Part shown: positions 22,960 through 32,499 of the stretch, in pieces
Position numbering within the stretch: the stretch's first letter is position 1
How the letters are laid out: every line of letters begins with the position of its first letter
Assembly (NCBI RefSeq): GCF_021347895.1
Contig: NC_067126.1
Location: 30,144,482 to 30,208,481 of the forward strand
Source of the DNA: Acanthochromis polyacanthus
Taxonomy: Eukaryota; Chordata; Actinopteri; Pomacentridae
Length of the DNA stretch: 64,000 nt
Direction: 5' to 3'
Translations under genes and position numbers: made by a program
The notes under the pieces: generated by a model
Databases searched by the model: none
The model's input: only the letters and a program-made list of their open reading frames with translations
What the model was told of the DNA's origin: nothing

Positions 22960-23650
22960 CTGCGGTGCCACGGTTAATGCCACTGTTTGGGCGAGATGCC
23001 ACTGCCGCAGCGGCATTTCCAGTGGCCTCTGGAGATGCCAGCAGAGGTGCCACGGTTAATGTCACTGTTTAGGGCAGGGGTCGGCAAGTAGATGGGGCTT
23101 CGGGACAAAATGTTTGTAAACAATCGAACAGCGGGCCAACCTGCGAGGGGGTGCGCTCCGATACCGCGAGCAGCGGAGCTTCTACAGCTGATCGCTGCTG
23201 CTTGGGACACACGTCTCAATTCTGATCACAGATGTATTAAAAATGACTCCCGAGACACACTCGTTTTGCACACACTGTTGCTCAGTGAAATCTGGCTGGT
23301 ACAACCGTGTCCGACCAGCAGCGCAAACGCGGAAATGCCCGGCAGCAGCCGACCACGCGAGTTTCGTGTTGCGGTGACGGACTGGCTTGGCTCCCTGCCA
23401 AATCAAATTTTCAAAATCATCTGGTGGGCCAGATATTATTCCTGACGGGCCAGTTTTGGCCCACGGGCCGCCAGTTGCCGACCACTGGTTTAGGGGATAC
23501 CATGGTTAATGCCACTGTGAGGTGCCACGGTTAATGCCACGGTCTGGTAGAGATGCCACATTTTAAGCCAGGCTACTTTTACCGCTGTTTGGACGAGATG
23601 CTACGATTAATGTCACTCTTTTGGGGAGATGCCACTACTACTACTACTAT
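22960..23650. repeat. degenerate tandem repeat with core GCCACGGTTAATGCCACTGT
   Basis: Core copies at about 22966, 23049, 23500, 23524 and 23602, each followed by TTTGG-GAGATGCC-like spacer. Units are about 30-45 bases with frequent substitutions, and the array is split by a hAT MITE. A related block occurs at 24547-24595, and an inverted copy at 25642-25690. Confidence 0.6.
23075..23487. mobile_element. non-autonomous hAT element, 413 bp
   Basis: Begins CAGGGGTCGGCAAG, ends TTGCCGACCACTG, and is flanked by a perfect 8-bp duplication GTTTAGGG (23067-23074, 23488-23495). The CAG...CTG ends and 8-bp duplication are diagnostic of hAT. ORFs inside are short and without family resemblance. Confidence 0.85.
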
Positions 23651-23773
23651 GTGGATGGGGTTATCCGATTCTGTGGTTTGTCCGGTGACCGAACTAGTGG
23701 TCGTTGCCCCTAGGGGCGCTAAAGACACTAGTTATTTGAGGGAAGAAAGTGCTACCAAATGCTGGCAGACTGG

Positions 23774-24356
23774 TAGCCTAGCCATGCTACACCCATGTTT
23801 CTGACGGCACAAGGGTCTAGGGAAGCTCGACAGGGAGGGAGGCGGGCTAAAAGGTTGTCTATCAAATCCCTCTGCAGCAATTGGGTAGATATACAACCAA
23901 TCAACGCAACGAATAGGCTGACGTAGTTCCGAGAGCACCGGCGGATTGTGGCTAAGTCCCGTTAGCTTCCCAACCAGCGGAGCCGCGGAGCCAACTGGTA
24001 TATTAAGGATTTGCCATATCCCGTCGGCATAAGTCCAAATACGTCTTTCTTCTCAATGAAACACTTAAATGCTGTCCTTTGTTTATCTTTCAAGTTGAAT
24101 TTTAGCTTCAAATCTTTAAGGGCTGTGGCCAAAGCCGAATCGAAAGATAACTGTTTATTGTGCGCCGGTTGTTTCTGTCAGAATCGTCAGGCCTCTGTCG
24201 TCACTTAGTTACGCCCGCCTTCTCACTCTACACTTCATGGTGATTGGTCCAGCCAGTTTTAGGAGAATCCAGCCTCGAGCCTTATGGAGGGTAACTAGAC
24301 CCACCCTGGCAGAGAATTAAATTCGTTGCTGTGGGTTGTCAAGCGCGGCTAGGCTA
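23774..24356 (-). mobile_element. MITE with 9-bp duplication carrying a RecQ-type helicase fragment, copy 1
   Basis: Ends TAGCCTAGCC / GGCTAGGCTA, flanked by a perfect 9-bp duplication GCAGACTGG (23765-23773, 24357-24365). The minus strand contains an open stretch of about 70 codons reading ATALKDLKLKFNLKDKQRTA, then FIEKKDVFGLMPTGYGKSLI and YQLAP. This is the Q-motif region and Walker A (PTGYGKS) of a RecQ-like DNA helicase. No other helicase motif is present. The plus-strand ORF at 24011-24208 is the antisense of this. Superfamily not certain; 9-bp duplications suggest a Mutator-like element. Confidence 0.75.
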
Positions 24357-24365
24357 GCAGACTGG

Positions 24366-25225
24366 AGTAATGTGAAACAAATTCATCTTCAGGTCTCTTG
24401 AAATAGGCTATTTTATTTCCATTTTCATTCAGTTGTTACACATGGTGTGTGGATTGTCACCAGAAAATATGTTTACTAAAACTGTTTGAAATAACTTGTC
24501 TGCGTGCTTTCTTGATTATTACAGCCTTTACCAGGCGTGGGTTACAACTGCCACAAAGATGCCACAGCTGATGTTGCTTTTTGGGAAAGATGCCAGGGAT
24601 GTAAACATGATACATGAATAAAAGCATATAAACAATTGTGCTACAATTTTGAGGAACAATTTTACAATTTATATGTTCTACATATCTAAGTCTACTTCTG
24701 TAGACTTTGACTTGGTCTGACTGTACCGTTACTGGACTGTCATGTCTTATGCTGTTTATCTTTCAGTTACATCTTTCAATCATGCATTTTGCCTCAGGTT
24801 TTGAAAGTAATGTGTTGCCAAAATATGTTTCTTGTAGAGACCACAGATCCAGACATGTCATGCTCACAGTGTCAGTATATTAAACCAATCAGCCTTGAAA
24901 CCAGCCTTCTGGTTCTTCTGGTATATTGCACAAAGAAGAAGGTATTTTAGGTGTTAATTAGCCTAGTCTTAACAGGTGATAGAGATCACAACATGCTTGA
25001 TTTTTCAAACCAGGAAAAAGGATTATAAAATCCAGACTAATGAAACTGTTGCATCTTAACAATAATACCAGGTCCACACGTTCAAACTGTTTAACCTCCA
25101 AAGAGCTTTGGTTTGGTTTGCATTTTGTTTTGTTTTTTCTACTTACTTGGGATAAGGGGTAACCATTTCCAACAAACATAACTGGATAATATCTAATATC
25201 TGATTATTATGTTTATTACATTTAC

Positions 25226-25272
<47 letters not shown>

Positions 25273-25524
25273 TAGATTTACATTGTTATTACTATTATTT
25301 GTAGTAGTAGTAGTAGAAGTAGATAATATTAATAATTTTAGTATTATTATTAGTATTAACAATAGGCCCTTTTGAAAAAAAATCAAAAAACAAAAACATG
25401 TCCACATATGTGGATGGCAGGTCTTAAGAGGTTAAAGTTGTTTACTGCACAACCACCATGGTTACAACAGCCAACTTCTTCTGTACACTGAACATGACCT
25501 AGCATAACTAACATTTGCTATAGG
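24366..25524. other. Harbinger interior or unassigned sequence
   Basis: AT-rich, with a TA microsatellite (25228-25271) and a TAG run near 25302-25320. No transposase or gene recognised. Confidence 0.4.
25228..25271. repeat. (TA)n microsatellite
   Basis: About 22 TA units without interruption. Confidence 0.93.
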
Positions 25525-25640
25525 GCAGTGACAGACTGGCTTGGCTCCGTGCCAAATCAAATTTTCAAAATCATCTGGTGGGCCAGATATTATTCCTGAC
25601 GGGCCAGTTTTGGCCCACGGGCCGCCAGTTACCGACCACT
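25525..25640. mobile_element. 3' fragment of the same hAT MITE as at 23075
   Basis: Nearly identical to 23371-23486 (GACTGGCTTGGCTCC, then GGCCAGATATTATTCCTGAC, then GGCCCACGGGCCGCCAGTT). It lacks the left half and terminal bases. Directly after it comes the inverted form of the core tandem repeat (ACAGTGACATTAACCGTGGC). Confidence 0.75.
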
Positions 25641-26106
25641 AAACAGTGACATTAACCGTGGCATCTCGCCTAAACAGCAGTAAAAGTACTGTTTTTTGGA
25701 TTTTTCTCAGCAAATGCAGTTTGTAAATCTGTTTTACTGATAACTGGGAATACATAGAGGACATTAAATTATACAGTTGCACATGAATTCCACAGAATGA
25801 ACCTCTGGTGTTTCCTGAACATCCATCTCACTGCAGTGGAAGCTGAGGGACCATCCTGCTGCTGTCCAGCCATGCACTGTTAAAAAGGATGAGAATGTGC
25901 AATACTTCAGTGTAGGCGAAATGGCACACTCTATATTCCATCTAAAATCTGAATGGGAAGAGAACTATCAGTAACATACCTCTGTATAAAACTTAAACTA
26001 CCATTTGGATAAATCTTTGGAGTGTTGCCTACTTACAGTTACAAGGTCTTTTGTGGTGTGAAGGGGCCAAAAGACAAAAAAAGACACAAAAGAGAACTAA
26101 ATAATC

Positions 26107-26120
26107 ATATATATACATAC

Positions 26121-26173
<53 letters not shown>
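26107..26173. repeat. (TA)n/(CATA)n compound microsatellite
   Basis: TACA/CATA tetranucleotides followed by TA units. Confidence 0.9.
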
Positions 26174-26174
<1 letters not shown>

Positions 26175-26565
26175 CTTTTATACCACCGTTTTACAGGCAT
26201 CTGCTTTCTTTCTGTTGGCTGAGCAGAAGTCTATGTTAGTTTAAATAGGCTTAATTATTTAACAGGACATGATATGGATGCAGACATTTAGACTATGTGT
26301 GGATAAAACAACTGCACAGTCAAACAGCCACTTAATATTTAGGCTACTTTACAATGTAAAACATGATCAACATGAAGTACCTCCATGAGATAATGCCGAG
26401 GTCTGACCTGTTTGAACAATGTTTTTATATTTCATCTTAAGCTGCTGCCCCGTGCGCTTCTCCCCAGTGGGATTTCACCTAAATAAAATAACTTACTAGG
26501 CTGCCATTCAGACAGTTATTCCCTGTAATATTATTACGATTACAAAGGACTACATTTAAACTTAC

Positions 26566-26722
26566 GCATTGATCCGGGCAGCAGTGTTCTCCACGCCGTC
26601 TCTCTCTCTTTTGCAGCTGCAGCGGTGTTGCACTTCTTTCTAAAAACGTGTTCAAACTCGCCATATGAGCGCGTTAAAAACTTCCATTTCAAAACCTGAG
26701 CCTTTCGCTTCCCCGTTTCCAT
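26566..26722 (-). pseudogene. Harbinger Myb/MSANTD-like protein, first exon, frameshifted
   Basis: From ATG at 26722 the minus strand encodes METGKRKAQ followed by SYGEFEHVFRKKCNTAAAAK then ERETAW. This matches the start of the trihelix/Myb-like protein of fish Harbinger elements (EFEHIFRKK-NTAAAAKERE-AW). After Trp44 the open frame reads RTLLPG, while a +1 reading gives ENTAARINA, the expected family continuation. One base therefore seems lost at about 26590. A good donor, AATGC|GTAAGT, ends the exon at 26566. Downstream exons were not found. Family resemblance is from memory. Confidence 0.5.
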
Positions 26723-26963
26723 GGTGATTCGTCAAATCAGGGTTCCATTGATGCTGTCTTTTCAGAGTTGCGGTGCACGCGCGTAACTCCGGATCAAACT
26801 ACTCCGAGTTAATTAACCCAACTCATATCAGCCATTGTGAAACCGAAAACTCAGAGTTTTCTATCTCAGAGTAGATCAACTCAGAGTCGCGGAAGAAACT
26901 CAGAGTTTCTTGAACCTGCTTCGTGAAACAGACCCCAGGTCATTTTTGACCCACTTATGGAAG

Positions 26964-27628
26964 AGTGTAGGGTCTAATCACACCCGCATCTAAGGGCTAA
27001 AAAGTTTTTAAAAAAATCTTATACTTATCATATATAAGATGTCCTCTGTTTATTTTGATTTGTTTTTGCTGGATGATCATGAAAAACTGGAGTTTTGTTT
27101 TAGAAGAGGAACCTTTTTTGTGGCAGAATTTCTTTGCCAGGCTTGGGATAAAAGGCAACAAATTTAGTTTGAGAACTGAGCAACAGAATAATGTATGTTT
27201 TGGATGTATTGCTGCAATGTTAGTATATTGGTGTCTTGTAAAGCCATGAGGGTTGGGCACGCTTGTGTGCATGACACAAAAATAAAGAATGCATATCATA
27301 TCATATCATATCATATCATATCATATCATATCATATCATATCATATCATATCATATATACTTCTGGATTATTTTTTCTCTTGGCCAAACATAGGAGGGTG
27401 CTACATGAGTTTGTGTACACAGGTAGATGCTGTCACCAAGTCCGTTGTACAGTTTTTGTGTACAGTGACAATGTGGGTCAATATATAATTGTGGGACTTT
27501 TTGCAACATAGTTGACAAGTATCTTATTTGATACTTTTGCTGCAATTTGTTGACATTTTGGTGATATCCAGTAATTTTTTTATTAAGAAGTGATTGTTTC
27601 CATAATAAATAATTATGGAATTATGGAC
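26964..27628. other. intergenic sequence with a pentanucleotide satellite, no gene
   Basis: Short chance ORFs. Contains the TATCA array at 27292-27358. Confidence 0.45.
27292..27358. repeat. (TATCA)n pentanucleotide tandem array
   Basis: About thirteen perfect TATCA units with no interruption. High purity suggests recent expansion. Confidence 0.93.
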
Positions 27629-27640
27629 ATGATCATAATG

Positions 27641-27992
27641 GGGCTGCACAGTGGTAGTGGTTAGCACATTTGCCTTGCAGCAAAAAGATCCCCGGTTCAA
27701 ATCCCAGGGTGGGCCTGGGATCTTTCTGCATGGAGTTTGCATGTTCTCCCTGTGCATGCGTGGGTTTTCTCCGGGTACTCCGGCTTCCTCCCACAGTCCA
27801 AAAATATGCTGAGGTTAACTGATGACTCTAAATTGCCCGTAGGTGTGATTTTGAGAGTGATTGTTTGTCTGTATATGTAGCCCTGCGACAGACTGGCGAC
27901 CTGTCCAGGGTGTCCCCTGCCTTCGCCCGAGTCAGCTGGGATAGGCTCCAGCGACCCGAGTGAGGATAAAGCGGTGTATAGAGAATGGATGG
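27641..27992 (+). mobile_element. tRNA-derived SINE with L2-like tail
   Basis: Head GGGCTGCACAGTGGTAGTGG then TTAGCAC (A box) and CGGTTCAAATCCCAG (B box). The body carries the well-known TGGAGTTTGCATGTTCTCCC and GGATAGGCTCCAGCGACCC segments shared with L2-type LINE 3' ends, and it ends in ATGGATGGATG. It is flanked by a perfect 12-bp target duplication ATGATCATAATG (27629-27640, 27993-28004), so insertion was by LINE-type retrotransposition and the copy is full length. Confidence 0.9.
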
Positions 27993-28248
27993 ATGATCAT
28001 AATGAACACAAAAAACATTATTTTTAGTGAAAATGTATGCAAGATGTATCCCATAAACTTCAAAAGTTCCTCAATTATATATAATACCAAAATTATTTAA
28101 AAAAAATAAAAAGTACAATAAAAATAAAAGGATGTGTACTATATGTGCAATTTCACAAATGCAAGTTTCCAGTTTCACTTCTTCAATAAATTATTTTTAG
28201 TTGTTAAAAAAAAGCGGATGGGCGTTCCGGTGGCCGCAGACTTCCTTC

Positions 28249-28256
28249 TACGTCAT
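28249..28256. promoter_or_regulatory. CRE-like site upstream of dapl1
   Basis: TACGTCAT (complement ATGACGTA) resembles a cAMP-response element and lies about 110 bases before the dapl1 start codon. Position is plausible for a promoter element, but a single 8-mer can occur by chance. Confidence 0.25.
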
Positions 28257-28365
28257 CACAGTGTGAACATAAAAACAAGGGAGTGGGCGTTTGCTTCACA
28301 TTGACTTTGGTGCTTTTTTTCTTCGCTGTTTTTGTTTTTCTCGCAGAAACTTTTCCCCCCAAAAA

Positions 28366-28435
28366 ATGGTGCAACAACTCTCCAAATCTGGAGCGAAGGA
28401 GACTCCTTTGCTGAAAGCTGGCCACCCTCCAGCAG
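28366..28435 (+). CDS. dapl1: dapl1 exon 1
   Basis: 23 codons plus one base: start to the first half of the GHPPAVKAGG signature. Donor GCAG|gtaaac. The upstream sequence has stops in frame, so this ATG is the likely start. Confidence 0.85.
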
Positions 28436-29028
28436 GTAAACTCTTCCTCTCACTCCTCTCCGTCTGTTCAACACTTTTAAACCGCATCGAGTCAAAGCTG
28501 TTGTTGTTCTTCCTCACTGCTCGACCCACATACAGAGACGCTGAAGCAGCTCCCCCGCAGGTCCTCATCGAGCATTTACTCTTACATTTCCACATGCATC
28601 GTCTTTGTTTTATTCCCATCGTTGCAGTGATTTGGTGACTGCTGTGATAAACTGCATCAATCTGAGTTTGCAGCCCGCATGTTGTTTTTTCAGGCCTGGT
28701 CCACAGAAAGTAACACGACGTTCTCAGAGGCGGAGTCCTGCACGATCAGCCTGCAGAACCCTGCATCACTGTCTGTGGTTTGCTCGTTTGTCGTGATGCT
28801 TTCATTTCTTTGCACTGTTGTCTAATTATTGATGCAAGTCTTGAACATTCAGAGAAAAATTTTGATTATTATTATTTTTCTGATTTGCTAACTTTTGCAC
28901 GTGTGCTTGACATGTAAATACTTAAAAAAAACATTGCGAGTATTGTCAAGTTTTTAAATAATTAATGTTAAAAAAGTGTAACCTGTTCATGTTATGCTTT
29001 TTTTTTAAAGATCACTGTTAGATCAGTG

Positions 29029-29087
<59 letters not shown>

Positions 29088-31093
29088 GATGCAAGGGAAA
29101 TTTGAGTGTTCAGCCGCTTACATATAATAGCAAGAAGACAAGACAGGCAGGTTAGTAACATTAGCATTAGAAGTTAGTATATACTCTGAAAAACTTTCTG
29201 CACAATACTATAAAACAACACTTCTAATTTTAAAATCTATAGAAATACTAAGTGTATTAAAGCTCAATATACAGTATTGACACAGTTGGAGGCACCATGA
29301 TTTAACCCTGTAAGACCCAAATATAGGAAAAAAGTGTGTGTGTGTATGAAAATTTGCAAAAAAAATTTAAAAAATAAAACTTATGTTGTACTTCTGCAGC
29401 AGTGGGTTTTACAGGTTTAAAGTGACTTTGACTCACTGACCCTTTTAAAAGGAAACCTATCTACTTCTGTGTCATTACAGAACACAAACTGAGTAGTTAA
29501 ATGATTTTTTTTTAATTATTTCAGTTCCCTTTTTTAAAAACAGAAATGAAAGAATGAATGAACAGATGTCAAAACTCTTTAAAAAAATGGTGGAATATGA
29601 AACTTAATCTTCTTCTTCTCCGATTTATCTCCAACCCACATCTTGGAAACCACCGTTTGAACCACCGTTTACAGTGGTTTAAAGAAACAAAGTGCATTTA
29701 TTGTAGTTCAAGTTCAGTCATGAGTCACATGTGCTTTACTTTCTATTTTCTGCCGCTTTAGAGTTCCCACAGTTTGTACTCCACCACAGTCTAAATGCAA
29801 GCTTTAGTTATTGTGCAGCTTTTATTTTAATAATGTAATGTAATTACCAAAATATGTTGTGATAAAAAATAATGCTTTAACTGACAAGTTACCCGTCAGA
29901 TAAACTATATAAAGCGTCTACCAGCTCCAACATTAAAATGAAAATTCATGTATCAACAATTTCCCAGTAATGTTATTTTGAAATTTGCCATTCTGCATAG
30001 TGATCACTCTTGTTAATTTCTGTATATTTTGATGCTGATGCTTTTGTACTCTTACTGAAGTATACATTTTTGATCCATAGACTCCACGTGTAGCAAAGTG
30101 TTTCTACACTTTGTGCTTTTTTTTCCACCTCCTGAAGTTTTATCAGATGACCAAACAATGAGCTGTTAACATGTTTGCACTTTTGTTTACCTCGGGGGGG
30201 GGGGTGTCTTTGTCTGTGCTTCTCTAACTGTTTTTTGTTTGTTTGTTTGTTTGTTTTGCAAAAAGAAATGGTCCAAGGCAATATTCTGGCAAAAAAAGAA
30301 TATTTCACGATTTAACTTGTAAAACCACAGCGAACACTTGAACATGTTTAAATTACAGCGAGGGTCCAGCCCACGCTCAGCAGCACAAACTGTCGTCTTT
30401 GGATCTTTTTCTTTTCTTCTGCCCTTTTTCAGTTTTGCTGCCATCAATTACAGACTAAACATAGTTTCTGTAAAGGACCATTTTTCTCCTTTCCTCGTTA
30501 TTCTTTAAAATCCACTAGACACACAATTGCATTTCGCAAACTGCAACAATTGTACCTGTGTTCTTTAACAGTAAAAGCTGGAGGTAAACGGGTGGCCAAG
30601 AAAAGCTTGGAAGAGAGTGCCACCCATGGGACTCCAGAGAAGGAGACAAAGAGATCTGATAAACTGAGGTAAGCTCCTTATCTGCATCTACAACGCATCA
30701 TTTTTAGTGTAAACCCCAGGAATGTTACTTCAGACCTTCAGGTGTGGGAGTTTTCAGCAGCTTTTTGTCCATGTATCTGCTTCAAAATTAATTGTGCTCT
30801 GTTTGAAACCCGTGCAGCAGGTCCCTGGCCACCTCCAACAGGATGCAACAAGTTGGCATACTTCTGGCAGGAACCCTTGACAAGGTAAGCAACAACTGTT
30901 TGTAAAAAGTCACTTCATTCCTACTTGGCTTACAGAGCCTCGTAGATAATAAAGCTCCTTCCTTCATGTTTCGCAGCTGAGCCACGACTTTCCAGAGGTG
31001 CCGGTGAGCACGAGGCACAGCAAGGTGCGTCCTGCAGTGGAGAAGCATCACGCCCCTCAGACCTTCTTCATCCAGCAGCCCAGGAAGTGTTGA
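28366..31093 (+). CDS. dapl1: death-associated protein-like 1, complete, four exons
   Basis: Exons 28366-28435, 30572-30668, 30821-30884, 30977-31093, all GT-AG and in phase, give 115 residues. The protein starts MVQQLSKSGAKETPLLKAGH, has the family signature KAGHPPAVKAGGKRV split over the first intron, and ends APQTFFIQQPRKC. DAP/DAPL1 proteins are small, basic, disordered proteins. DAP is an mTOR-controlled negative regulator of autophagy; DAP1b/DAPL1 proteins have been linked to ribosome dormancy in eggs, and DAPL1 to epithelial differentiation. The terminal Cys after QQPRK and the position between pkp4 and tanc1 favour dapl1 over dap. The start codon sits in AAAAAATGG, with G at +4. Third-exon acceptor is a NAGNAG. 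Confidence 0.88.
28436..30571 (+). other. dapl1: dapl1 intron 1
   Basis: 2.1-kb intron with a TA microsatellite (29035-29084), a GTTT run near 30236-30255 and a poly-G run near 30195. No further exon recognised. Confidence 0.7.
29035..29084. repeat. (TA)n microsatellite
   Basis: About 25 TA units in dapl1 intron 1. Confidence 0.93.
30572..30668 (+). CDS. dapl1: dapl1 exon 2
   Basis: Acceptor ttctttaacag, donor CTGAG|gtaagc. Encodes VKAGGKRVAKKSLEESATHG then TPEKETKRSDKL, a lysine-rich disordered segment. Confidence 0.87.
30821..30884 (+). CDS. dapl1: dapl1 exon 3, with tandem (NAGNAG) acceptor
   Basis: Acceptor is gtgcagcag, so the exon may begin at 30821 or 30818. The first gives KLRSLATSNR, the second adds one serine (KLSRSLATSNR). 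It encodes MQQVGILLAGTLDK. Donor AAG|gtaagc. Confidence 0.85.
30977..31093 (+). CDS. dapl1: dapl1 exon 4 with the IQQPRKC terminus
   Basis: Acceptor tttcgcag. 38 codons and TGA: LSHDFPEVPVSTRHSKVRPA, VEKHHAPQTF, then FIQQPRKC. The DFP...H-KxRP...QQPRK pattern is the DAP family C-terminus. Confidence 0.9.
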   Translation: MSHDFPEVPVSTRHSKVRPAVEKHHAPQTFFIQQPRKC

Positions 31094-31480
31094 ACACTCT
31101 TTCAGAACACCCCAGAGAGAAACCACGTTTAATCGACTGTGACGCACCAACATGGAGTGTTAGGCACACGAGGGGACTGACGAGTTGTCTGTAAAGTGTT
31201 TAGGGGGGAAAGAAAGCTTTCATCAGGCTCAGTTTACTTAGAAGGAAATGTGAGATTCTTCTGGTCTGTGCTTGTAAAAACTATAAACCAGCACTTATTG
31301 TATCATTCCTAGTGTTGGAAGAGAAATGCTGTAGTTGTATTTACAAGATGATGAAAAACAGATGGTGTCTGGGGATGTTTGAAGTTGAGGGTTAAGAGAC
31401 TGCTCTTTTTTTTCTAAGATAAATTTTCACTATGTATTGCTCAGCAGATATGTTCAATTTATTAAAAAACAGAATTGCAT
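31094..31480 (+). other. dapl1: dapl1 3' untranslated region
   Basis: No open frame. A variant polyadenylation hexamer ATTAAA occurs at 31461-31466. The end is approximate. Confidence 0.45.
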
Positions 31481-32499
31481 GGCATTACTGTGTTGCCGAT
31501 TCTGCTTATTTCTTCGCTCACAACATAGAAATGTCCACTAGGAGGCAGCAAATAGCCATTTATGCACTGTAGCTCTCAAATCAAACTTCAAATTGCATGC
31601 AGAGAAACAATTGCAGTCTAAAAATGAATACCTTTTTACACACTTTTGTAAATACTTCCCTGTGCGCTACAGTAGCAACCAGCTGCACTGATTGACCCCT
31701 CTCCATTGTAATATTCCGACAAAACCACCCCTCTGCGTTGCCAAAGAAACTATTTTTATGATCCCAGCAGTGAGTCATAAATAGCGAGAGAGAAAAGAAG
31801 CCGGTCTAGAACTTTCCATAAAGGCTAGCTTGGTCTTGTCGGTAAGAACCACAGAACCAGCTCAGCTTTACTCGAGGGCAAACTGCACCCATAAAATGCA
31901 GAACAACAGTTAAGTTTTAGACAAAATAAGTGGGAGTTTAGGTTACATCTTAACCGTTTTGTACCTGTGCCAAATCTAGAACCTCCAAATTCAGGAAACA
32001 CTAGAACCACCCAGTGGTTTGTTTATGTGGAACAAGCTGCAGAAACTGTCATGTCATTCTGTCAGCTGGTTTCTGCAAAGTAATTGTGTCTGTGACGCCG
32101 GTCACCTCTGTGGAAGACCAAGCAGACAAATAAGCGCTTCCTGGGTTTTAATAACTTTCTGGGGTAAGTTATGAAACCGGACGTGTATTCATGAACTCAT
32201 GAACTCCGTCTGGCGTCATGGACAATGATATAAAGAAGATGGATTATAAACATTTTTCTGAGTCCCACTTTCCCCTGTTCTGCCCGCTTACATTATAGGT
32301 TTTACTTTTTCATCACGTTAGGTTTGTGGTGAAGAACGAGCTGCTGGGTGGCAACAGACACTGAGAGAATGAATAAATGAATATTTTATTTTTGCGCCTG
32401 GTCATTTATTTGAACCATCCTTTGTGGGATTATTCAGACACATTAACTAACAGCAAACCCAACATTCTGACATTTATTAGTGCCAAACTATTTCTATTT
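31480..32499. other. intergenic sequence between dapl1 and the LINE relic, nothing recognised
   Basis: No exon, RNA gene or element recognised. Confidence 0.45.

Larger units (their letters stand above)
22387..26935 (-). mobile_element. PIF/Harbinger-type DNA transposon, 4.55 kb, decayed and invaded by other elements
   Basis: Terminal inverted repeats start GGGCCTGTTTCACGAAGCAG on the left and GGGTCTGTTTCACGAAGCAG (complement) on the right. Sub-terminal repeats of AAACTCAGAGTTT follow. CAG lies on both sides (22384-22386, 26936-26938), consistent with a 3-bp Harbinger target duplication. At the right end on the minus strand is the first exon of a Myb/MSANTD-like accessory protein. No DDE nuclease was recognised; that region seems deleted or replaced by nested insertions at 23075, 23774 and 25525. 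Confidence 0.6.
22105..26963. mobile_element. older MITE split by the Harbinger insertion
   Basis: CTTCCATACATGGGTCAAAA continuing ATGACC at 22105-22130 is mirrored by 26938-26963 (GGTCATTTTTGACCCACTTA then TGGAAG). Removing the Harbinger element (22387-26935) leaves about 305 bases with these inverted ends. That is the size of a MITE into which Harbinger jumped. Family not known to me. Confidence 0.5.

Noticed and set aside
24011..24208. 65-aa plus-strand ORF, and its relative at 34383-34637 (minus)
   Set aside because: Antisense shadow of the helicase fragment in the MITE. The sense strand has the recognisable motif.
25642..25690. CRISPR-like or telomere-like repeats among the tandem cores
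   Set aside because: Units are degenerate, unevenly spaced and in eukaryotic transposon-rich DNA; no CRISPR features.
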